DNA from: Maribacter antarcticus DSM 21422
GTDB taxonomy: Bacteria; Bacteroidota; Bacteroidia; Flavobacteriales; Flavobacteriaceae
Length of the DNA: 64,000 bases
Assembly: GCF_000621125.1 (NCBI RefSeq)
Contig: NZ_KK211215.1
Coordinates: forward strand, 1-64,000
Direction: 5' to 3'
In this document: positions 57,424 through 64,000 of the stretch, one piece after another
How the letters are laid out: every line of letters begins with the position of its first letter
How positions within the stretch are numbered: the stretch's first letter is position 1
The notes under the pieces: generated by a model
Databases searched by the model: none
Told to the model about the DNA's origin: nothing
Seen by the model: only the letters and a program-made list of their open reading frames with translations
Made by a program: the position numbers and the translations under genes

Positions 57424-59388
57424 TTATTGCTGAAATGCTATGTACAAAGATAGGGCTGGAACCTTTATATTCGTTTCCAGGGTACGCTTTCCTTCTAGAG
57501 CAAACGTATCTCTTGAAACTGCTTCTTGCCAAGTTTCATCTATTTGATACTCAATGATTTTGTTAGATGCGTTATATATAACCAAAATATTTTTCCAACT
57601 ATCACCATTCGCATGGTCTTCAAGTGTATAGGAAATAAAACCATCCTTAACCCTTTGAAATTTCAAATGTTTAACTACATCTGCAGCACTATTCATGTAA
57701 AATGCGGGATGAGCTTTACGTAGTGCAATGAGATTTTTATAATAGGTTAGAACAGCTATATGTTGAATTTTCCAACCCCAATTAATCTGGTTGATGCTAT
57801 CTGGTAAGTTATAGGAATTATGCTCGCCATTCTTTGTTCGAAGCATTTCGACGCCTGAATGAAGAAAAGGTGTCCCTTGCGACGTAAGTACAATTGCATT
57901 TGCTAATTTATCCATAGCAATCAACTTTTCTACGTTGGCTTCGGTTTTGGAAACTTGTAGTTTGTCAAATAACGTGTGGTTATCATGACATGAAACGTAA
58001 TTTATGGATTGCCATGGTTCTCGAGCCCAAGGGGCATCTGAGTAATTAACACTTTTATAGTCGAGTTGTGGATGTTCTATAGCGCCGACGACACCAAATT
58101 TTATTGATTCTTCCATTTCTTTAGCTCCGCTTACAAAACCCGTACTCTTATTCTCAAAAACAGACCCTTTGATGCCGTCTCGTAAATCATCATTAAAAGC
58201 TGCAATATTGCGAAGTTTTTGAACATGTTTCTTTAGTGCTCTTTCCGCTTCAGGTAAGGTTGAATCTTTAGCTGTCCATCCTTCGCCATACAGTAATGCA
58301 TTTGGATTTATTTTTTTGACAGCATCAGAAATTTTGTTCATTGTTTTGATGTCATGAATACCCATTAGGTCAAATCGAAAACCATCAATATGGTATTCTT
58401 GGGTCCAATAGGAGACAGATTCTATCATAAACGTTTGCATCATGGCGCGCTCAGATGCCGTTTCGTTACCGCAGGCCGCAGCATCTGCATAAGAACCATC
58501 TTCCCAATGGCGGTAATAATAGTCAGGTACTTCTTGATTAAAGTTGGATTCTTCAGTCTTGCCAGTATGGCTGTATGCTACATCTAAAATAACGCCAATA
58601 TCATTGTCATGAAAAGCCTTCACCATTTGTTTAAATTCCTTGATTCGTATTTCTCCATTAAAAGGATCTGACGAAAAAGATCCTTCTGGCACATTGTAAT
58701 TGTTTGGGTCATATCCCCAATTAAATTGTGGGGTATCTAAATTGGTTTCATCTATAGCATAATGATCAAAAGTGGGTAATACGTGCACATGTGTGATCCC
58801 TAATTCTTTTAAATGGTCAATTCCTGTTGCTATATTTTCAGGTCCCTTTGTCCCTTCCTCTACTAACCCTAAATACAAACCAGGGGAGGATGATCCCGAG
58901 TTAGCATGAATAGTCATATCTCTAATATGCAACTCATAAATTATTGTTTCATTGTAGTTGGCTAAACTTGGACCTTTATCTATTTTCCATCCTTCTGGGT
59001 TTGTAGATTCCATATCCAAGACCATTGCTCTATTGCCATTAACACCAACTGCCTTAGCATAGATGCCGGGTGTTTTCGCCAGCCATAGACCTTTTACCCG
59101 TACTTGAAATGTGTAATACGTGCCATTTAAGTCTCCATCAACCTTAAGTTGCCATATGCCATTCGCCTCTTTTTTCAACTGTTTGGTGGCAAAGGCTTCT
59201 GAGTTATTTCCAGTTTTATATAATGTTAAAACTACTTCCTCTGCCATGGGTGTCCATAATGTAAATAGTGTGTTTTCTGGCGTGTAAATTGGCCATAGTG
59301 TACTTTGGATTAGAGCAGGATAAGTCGCAAAAGATGCACTATGATGTATAGATTCAAATGAATAGGGTAAACGAAAGGATAACATCAA
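57424..59388 (-). CDS. pulA: Type I pullulanase (GH13)
   Basis: Debranches alpha-1,6 links of pullulan, glycogen or starch. 654 residues, no signal peptide, so probably cytoplasmic. An N-terminal carbohydrate-binding beta domain (about 25-125) precedes the GH13 barrel with [16 protein letters not shown] (signature of type I pullulanase), region I DVAYSHTG, region [10 protein letters not shown] (nucleophile Asp), region III YGEGW (acid Glu) and region IV SCHDNHT (Asp). All catalytic residues are present. It stands alone, with no sus-like or glycogen genes nearby. Confidence 0.94.
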   Translation of the reverse strand: MMLSFRLPYSFESIHHSASFATYPALIQSTLWPIYTPENTLFTLWTPMAEEVVLTLYKTGNNSEAFATKQLKKEANGIWQLKVDGDLNGTYYTFQVRVKGLWLAKTPGIYAKAVGVNGNRAMVLDMESTNPEGWKIDKGPSLANYNETIIYELHIRDMTIHANSGSSSPGLYLGLVEEGTKGPENIATGIDHLKELGITHVHVLPTFDHYAIDETNLDTPQFNWGYDPNNYNVPEGSFSSDPFNGEIRIKEFKQMVKAFHDNDIGVILDVAYSHTGKTEESNFNQEVPDYYYRHWEDGSYADAAACGNETASERAMMQTFMIESVSYWTQEYHIDGFRFDLMGIHDIKTMNKISDAVKKINPNALLYGEGWTAKDSTLPEAERALKKHVQKLRNIAAFNDDLRDGIKGSVFENKSTGFVSGAKEMEESIKFGVVGAIEHPQLDYKSVNYSDAPWAREPWQSINYVSCHDNHTLFDKLQVSKTEANVEKLIAMDKLANAIVLTSQGTPFLHSGVEMLRTKNGEHNSYNLPDSINQINWGWKIQHIAVLTYYKNLIALRKAHPAFYMNSAADVVKHLKFQRVKDGFISYTLEDHANGDSWKNILVIYNASNKIIEYQIDETWQEAVSRDTFALEGKRTLETNIKVPALSLYIAFQQ

Positions 59389-59560
59389 ACTAAAGAAAAT
59401 TTCATGTTGGGTTATTAGAAAAAGGAATGACTTTCAACGCAGGAAATCTTTTTCACAAGCAATCAATAGGTCTTGTATCTACATAAAACTAACCTTTAAA
59501 TATGGAAGAATGGCAGTACTGGGTCGAAGGTTTTTGAATAGTACTACATTTTGATAAAAT

Positions 59561-61220
59561 TTAGCACTTTTTTCGTGTAAGGCCATTTGCTTTTGGAATG
59601 CAATCGGTTTTGCTAAATACTGGATTCATCCTGAAAAGCTTGTTTTCAATTAAGTCTTGATAGTAGGCCTCGGTTTTAACTAATATTGGCTTTGGTATTT
59701 CTTTAGCGATTGGGGGGGCTCGGCATGGATTTTATTTGATTTTTTATTCTGAATTATTTTTAATTTTGAGTCTTTGACACTAGACTGATTATTTGCAACC
59801 TGGTCAATGCTTGTAGGATAAACAGATAAACGTTTAAGGGCTGGATTGATACTCATTACTTGGTTCATGCAAGCATCTGTATCAACCGAATTGCCGCACG
59901 CCAGTGAAAAATTATGAAGATATTCTCTTTCTAAGTCAAACCCCCTTTCCTTCAGGGTATTGAGGTTTTTGGTAGTTAAATACCGTCAATCTAAAACAAG
60001 TTCATCTAATAGATGAATGTTGAGGAATGCCGCCGGTATATACTCGTCATTATTTGGGTTACATGTGCTCGGTAATAAATCGTGTTTGTAATATGTTGCT
60101 AATGGTCCATATTGTAAAGCGTTCACACTAGTACCCAAATAAAAAGCTTGATGTTTTGGTGTATCGAAAAATGAGCTTGGAAAAACTACCTTGGTGGTAT
60201 TTGGAGAAGCACCGAATCTAAGGGGTACATTTAGTAATATTACATTGCTTTGTAGTCCTTCATTATAACCTGCTGTAATACTGCTTCGAATACTGTTATA
60301 CGCTCCTAAAACAGTAACGATAACAGGTATGCTGGGTTCTTGATTGTTTGGGTTTGTTGTCAGAGAAACATCCCTATGTCACCAATTGTATATTTACCTA
60401 GATTGCTCTTCGCAAGTATTTTCATTGTTTCGCGGTAGCCTTTTTGGCTAATTCTTGCTGTATTTTAGCATTGTGCAACGTATTAAAATCAAGACTATAC
60501 CCCGATTCAACAACGCGTAAGTAGATGAGTCAATCACCAGTAGCATTTGCATCTAAGTACGTTGTAAGTCTTTTAGAACTATTGTCATTCATCCAATCAC
60601 GACCAATTGGGTTATCAATGGTTCCATTAACATTTGTGGTTACGCCGCCTGTTAAAGGAGCGTGATTGTTAAATGGTCTGCTTGTACCGTTAATGGACGG
60701 AATTGTAACTTGGTCATTTGGTCTATACTGGTCCATCTTGTTTATGATGCGATAAAAGAAATCGTCTTCACATAATAGTGCTTCGTGACCACTAAATTCT
60801 AAAAAGAAGCCATTGCCGTTATATGGGTTTTGATCATATGTTCTATTCTTAATTTCGTACACATCATCTAAAATGAAGTTGCCATCTGGGTCGTGAGCAA
60901 AGCTGTTTGTGCCAAATAAGCCAACACTACTATTCTGTGTTCCAATAAGCTTAAAACATGGTGCATCTATCAAATTTCCGTTGGAAGAACAATTTGTACC
61001 ATAGATGGCATTATCATAATATTTTGGTCGAATAGACTCAACTACCAATTTATTTCTATCGCTTCCTACGGCATTACCGCCGTTTAAAACATGAATTCGA
61101 AACCCTTGTGGTGCGGCGATGTAGCTGCAACTTGAGGTTACCATACAATCTGGATTCTGAAGTGCTTTTGTTTGTGCTTGAATAGTAGTATATAGCAATA
61201 AATAAGGCCTTTTTTATCAT
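59561..61220 (-). pseudogene. Broken gene for a secreted protein of about 550 residues
   Basis: Reading the minus strand from ATG 61220 gives a nearly continuous protein only if six lesions are repaired: a frameshift inside the signal peptide (near 61198; MIKKALFI then LLYTTIQAQ), TGA at 60532-60530, a frameshift near 60428, a frameshift near 60370, TGA at 59988-59986, and a frameshift at a run of seven C (59718-59712 on the minus strand). Between them the frames carry normal protein sequence without other stops, for example PVIVTVLGAYNSIRSSITAG. The former protein had a signal peptide and many Cys/Asn residues; I recognise no family. The longest intact pieces (61198-60530 and 59868-59680) should not be called genes. 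Confidence 0.82.
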
Positions 61221-61437
61221 AGTTGGTATTGGATGTTAAGAAACAACGCTACAAAAAAGCAAAAGGCATAGTTTTATCATCGAATACACTAAATAGGTCG
61301 TTTACTACATTTTTAATTATGATTAAATGGTACCGATTATGCGTTTGAAAGAAGCGTATAAAATAAGAATACTATCATTTGCTACTAGGACTATTTTGAA
61401 GCTGCGGATTTTCTTGATAAAGTTTCGAAAATACATT
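61221..61437. other. Intergenic region between the pseudogene and rpoD terminator
   Basis: About 220 AT-rich bases with no gene, repeat or promoter that I can support. With the terminator and the rpoD 3' flank this gene-free stretch is about 375 bases long. Confidence 0.5.
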
Positions 61438-61468
61438 AAAAAAAAACTCCGGTAATCAGCCGGAGTTT
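61438..61468 (-). terminator. Terminator after rpoD
   Basis: On the minus strand AAACTCCGG and CCGGAGTTT pair around a 7-base loop and run into nine T, about 130 bases after the rpoD stop codon. Confidence 0.85.
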
Positions 61469-61596
61469 ATTCATCAATCAAAAAACGAACAGTCATGATA
61501 AACTGTTGTTATCGTTAAAATTACAATTAATATGCCATATTACCAATTTACGGAATGTTTAACGTGTAATTTTTATAGTTTAAACGCCCTGAGGTT

Positions 61597-62460
61597 TTAA
61601 CCCAAATACGTTTTTAGAATTTTACTTCTAGAGGTGTGCTTTAATCTACGAATCGCTTTCTCCTTTATTTGGCGTACACGTTCTCTTGTAAGATCAAAGG
61701 TTTCCCCAATTTCTTCTAAGGTCATAGAGTGTTGTCCTGCCAACCCAAAGTACAAACGAATGACATCTGCTTCTCTTGGTGTCAAAGTTTCCAAAGCGCG
61801 TTCTATTTCTGTTCTTAGGGATTCATGCAATAATTCCCTGTCAGGATTTGGAGATTCTCCACTACGTAAAACATCGTAAAGGTTAGAGTTTTCACCATCA
61901 ATTAATGGCGCATCCATGGATACGTGCCTTCCTGAGTTTTTAAGTGATTGTTTTACATCATCAACAGTCATATCCAATTCCTTTGCAATTTCTTCAGGAG
62001 AAGGCATTCTTTCATGAGCTTGCTCAAGAAACGCGAATGTTTTGTTGATTTTGTTAATCGATCCGATTTTGTTCAATGGCAAACGAACAATACGTGATTG
62101 TTCCGCCAAAGCTTGTAATATAGATTGACGAATCCACCATACGGCGTAGGAAATAAATTTAAATCCCCGCGTCTCGTCAAAACGCTGTGCAGCTTTAATC
62201 AAGCCAAGGTTTCCCTCGTTGATTAAATCCGGTAAAGTAAGTCCTTGGTTTTGGTACTGCTTGGCAACCGATACTACGAATCTGAGATTGGCTTTGGTGA
62301 GTTTTTCAAGAGCGAGTTGATCGCCTGCCTTGATACGTTGTGCCAATTCTACTTCTTCATCTGCAGTAATCAAGTCTACTTTTCCAATTTCTTGTAAGTA
62401 CTTGTCCAAAGATGCGGTTTCCCTATTGGTAACCTGTTTTGTAATCTTAAGCTGTCTCAT
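61597..62460 (-). CDS. rpoD: Primary sigma factor RpoD
   Basis: The housekeeping sigma factor that directs RNA polymerase to TAnnTTTG promoters. At 287 residues it is the short form of Bacteroidota without the large N-terminal region 1.1. Regions 1.2 ([15 protein letters not shown]), 2 ([23 protein letters not shown] and the aromatic [13 protein letters not shown]), 3 and 4 ([15 protein letters not shown] and the [11 protein letters not shown] helix) follow in order. The start [14 protein letters not shown] is the family start. Confidence 0.97.
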   Translation of the reverse strand: MRQLKITKQVTNRETASLDKYLQEIGKVDLITADEEVELAQRIKAGDQLALEKLTKANLRFVVSVAKQYQNQGLTLPDLINEGNLGLIKAAQRFDETRGFKFISYAVWWIRQSILQALAEQSRIVRLPLNKIGSINKINKTFAFLEQAHERMPSPEEIAKELDMTVDDVKQSLKNSGRHVSMDAPLIDGENSNLYDVLRSGESPNPDRELLHESLRTEIERALETLTPREADVIRLYFGLAGQHSMTLEEIGETFDLTRERVRQIKEKAIRRLKHTSRSKILKTYLG

Positions 62461-62781
62461 TAAAATAAATTAAGTTCAATTTGCATAGACTGCATATACT
62501 TATACGTAAAAAACTATAGAATGTTACAATTGTGTAAAAAAAAGATTATTTTTCCGTTAAACGGTAAGAAAATCTCCACTTTGTCTATTATGGTTAGAAA
62601 TTGGAGTATTCCAATTTCATGATGTAGCACCTTTAATCATGATACCCTTTTCCTTATATTATTAGTTAGAAGCCCTTGAATAAATCGTATGGATTAATCG
62701 ATATTTTAAAGGTAATTTGAATTCCAATTCGATTTACTAAATTTATCCAAGAAAGAATGGTTTTTTGATTAGTACAATAAG
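62461..62781. other. Divergent intergenic region upstream of rpoD, no gene seen
   Basis: 320 AT-rich bases that must hold the rpoD promoter. An imperfect dyad CCGTTAAACGG (62555-62565) is visible, but I find no exact TAnnTTTG in a fitting place and cannot assign a function to the dyad. Confidence 0.45.
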
Positions 62782-62950
62782 ATGAAGAAAATTACATTTA
62801 TTTCAGGGGTTCTTGGAGCTTCGCTTATTTTAGGGGGATTAACCGGCGAGCTCATGCATTTGGAATATAATGGAACTACGACAGCCATAGGTGCTTTTAT
62901 TTTTACCATCAGTTGCGAAGTACATATATGATAATAGTAATAAAAAGTAA
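62782..62950 (+). pseudogene. Small membrane-protein gene with a probable single-base frameshift
   Basis: The frame from ATG 62782 ends at TGA 62931 after 49 residues (MKKITFISGVLGASLILGG and on, one membrane helix, then a second hydrophobic stretch). From the T run at 62900-62904 the next frame continues as PSVAKYIYDNSNKK to TAA 62950, a natural charged end for a two-helix protein. Removing one T would give a 55-residue product. I recall similar small flavobacterial proteins related in style to the N-terminal part of GldL, but this is weak. A sequencing error in the T run is possible. A terminator directly follows the longer frame's stop. Confidence 0.6.
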
Positions 62951-62979
62951 AAAGCCCTAACTAGAGAGTTAGGGCTTTT
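62950..62979. terminator. Bidirectional terminator between the small gene and pnp
   Basis: A perfect 13-base stem (AAAAGCCCTAACT with AGTTAGGGCTTTT) and loop AGAG, about 20 bases after the pnp stop on the minus strand. Confidence 0.9.
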
Positions 62980-62998
62980 CAATTAACCTTGAATTTAG

Positions 62999-64000
62999 TT
63001 AATCTCTTCTAGGCTTTCTATCACGATTACGATCGTTTCCACGACGGTCATCTCTTCGTTTATCATCACGTGGTGGTCTTTCTACAAAGCCTTCTGGTTT
63101 TGGTAAAAGTGCTTTACGAGAAACTTTCTCTTTACGTGTTCTTGGGTCTGTACCTAAATACTTCACTTCAAACTCGTCACCCATATTCACAACATCAGTA
63201 ACATTCTCTGTGCGTTCCCATGCCAATTCAGATACGTGCAACAAAGTCTCGTTTCCAGGAGCATCAAGATATTCTACAACAGCTCCAAAATCAAGCATCT
63301 TGATGACTTTTACTTGGTAGGATTCATTCATTTGAGGTTTGAACAGAATAGAATCGATTTTTGCCATAACAGCATCAATACCTTTACTGCCTACGCCTAA
63401 AATTTCTACGATACCTTCCTCAGTTACTGGATCCTCGTTAATAACGATAGTGGTCTCAGTTTCTTTTTGCATCTCTTGAATTACCTTTCCACCAGGTCCA
63501 ATTAAGGCGCCAATAAATTCGTTAGGAATACGTCTTGTTACCATTGTAGGAGCGTGGTCTTTAACATCTACATTTGGTTTAGCAATGGTATCCGTCAATT
63601 TCTCTAAGATATGTAAACGCCCAGCACGCGCCTGTTGCAGTGCATTCACTAAAATCTCGTATGATAATCCCTTTACTTTAATATCCATTTGGCAAGCGGT
63701 AATACCGTCTGCAGTTCCCGTTACTTTAAAATCCATATCTCCTAAGTGATCTTCATCACCTAAAATATCAGATAATACAGCATACTTTCCAGAAGCTGCA
63801 TCAGAAATTAATCCCATCGCAATTCCAGAAACTGGTTTAACCATTTGCACACCAGCATCCATTAAAGCCATCGTTCCTGCACATACAGTAGCCATAGAAG
63901 AAGAACCGTTAGATTCTAATACTTCAGATACGATACGTACTGTGTAAGGACAATCGTTAGGAATCATTCCTTTTAAACCACGTTGTGCTAAATTACCATG
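62999..64000 (-). CDS. pnp: Polynucleotide phosphorylase (C-terminal part, 5' partial)
   Basis: 3'-5' phosphorolytic exoribonuclease of RNA decay. The frame is open to the right edge ([14 protein letters not shown]), so the start and first RNase PH domain lie outside. In the window are most of the second RNase PH domain ([19 protein letters not shown]), a KH domain ([14 protein letters not shown]), an S1 domain ([19 protein letters not shown]) and a basic-acidic tail rich in Arg/Asp (residues [12 protein letters not shown] and on). Confidence 0.96.
   Translation of the reverse strand, partial: HGNLAQRGLKGMIPNDCPYTVRIVSEVLESNGSSSMATVCAGTMALMDAGVQMVKPVSGIAMGLISDAASGKYAVLSDILGDEDHLGDMDFKVTGTADGITACQMDIKVKGLSYEILVNALQQARAGRLHILEKLTDTIAKPNVDVKDHAPTMVTRRIPNEFIGALIGPGGKVIQEMQKETETTIVINEDPVTEEGIVEILGVGSKGIDAVMAKIDSILFKPQMNESYQVKVIKMLDFGAVVEYLDAPGNETLLHVSELAWERTENVTDVVNMGDEFEVKYLGTDPRTRKEKVSRKALLPKPEGFVERPPRDDKRRDDRRGNDRNRDRKPRRD

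Noticed and set aside
59712-59718. C7 tract as a phase-variation switch
   Set aside because: Correcting the tract alone does not restore the gene because five other lesions remain.
60530-61198. 222-codon minus-strand frame as a stand-alone gene
   Set aside because: It begins at a TTG within a broken signal peptide and its sequence continues past the stop in the same and other frames, so it is a fragment of the pseudogene.
1-64000. CRISPR array, insertion sequence, prophage or rRNA operon
   Set aside because: No regularly spaced repeats, transposase, integrase, phage structural genes or rRNA sequence were seen; the content is mostly conserved core genes.

Overview
The window looks like a chromosomal segment of a marine, gliding member of the Flavobacteriaceae (Bacteroidota). 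Evidence seen directly: a type IX secretion sorting domain at the left edge, gldB and gldC, GLPGLI and TonB-type outer-membrane proteins, the short RpoD typical of the phylum, TAnnTTTG-like -7 promoter elements, and an AT-rich sequence with few strong Shine-Dalgarno sites. A Zobellia/Maribacter-like relative is my guess from general knowledge; no search was possible.

Layout. 1-8.7 kb: the end of one secreted protein with a T9SS sorting tail, then a giant modular exoprotein (2,691 aa; sorbosone-dehydrogenase-like, malectin-like, kelch and dockerin-like parts). 9.1-20.4 kb: dnaG, an orphan response regulator with a degenerate acidic pocket, nadE, gldB-gldC, a GLPGLI/beta-barrel pair, a small CxxC protein, engB and an alpha/beta hydrolase. 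20.5-36.0 kb: a division and cell-wall (dcw) cluster in the order mraZ-rsmH-ftsL-ftsI-murE-mraY-murD-ftsW-murG-murC-ftsQ-ftsA-ftsZ, preceded by a three-repeat MraZ-type operator. 36.1-43.5 kb: yqeY, tRNA-Arg(UCG), and a regulator plus tripartite RND efflux operon. 43.5-49.7 kb: cyanophycin synthetase and cyanophycinase, divergently transcribed, with an isoaspartyl peptidase in an rpe-ypdA-iaaA operon. 49.7-56.5 kb: a secreted or periplasmic trio (TPR lipoprotein, Asp-box/VPS10-like propeller, dehydrogenase-cytochrome lipoprotein). 56.7-64 kb: trmL, a VF530-type protein, pullulanase, a heavily broken secreted-protein pseudogene, rpoD, a small frameshifted membrane-protein gene, and the C-terminal part of pnp.

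Functional links. The dcw genes are tightly packed and often overlap, so they probably form one long transcriptional unit under MraZ autoregulation. The cyanophycin genes together can make the Asp-Arg polymer, cut it to beta-Asp-Arg and split that dipeptide. The regulator upstream of the efflux genes has a dyad across its own promoter. Most of the window is conserved core genome. The parts most worth a second look are the giant exoprotein, the Glu54 response regulator, the zinc-ligand-free primase, the mraZ operator with its TTG start, the cyanophycin module, the secreted trio and the two broken genes near rpoD.
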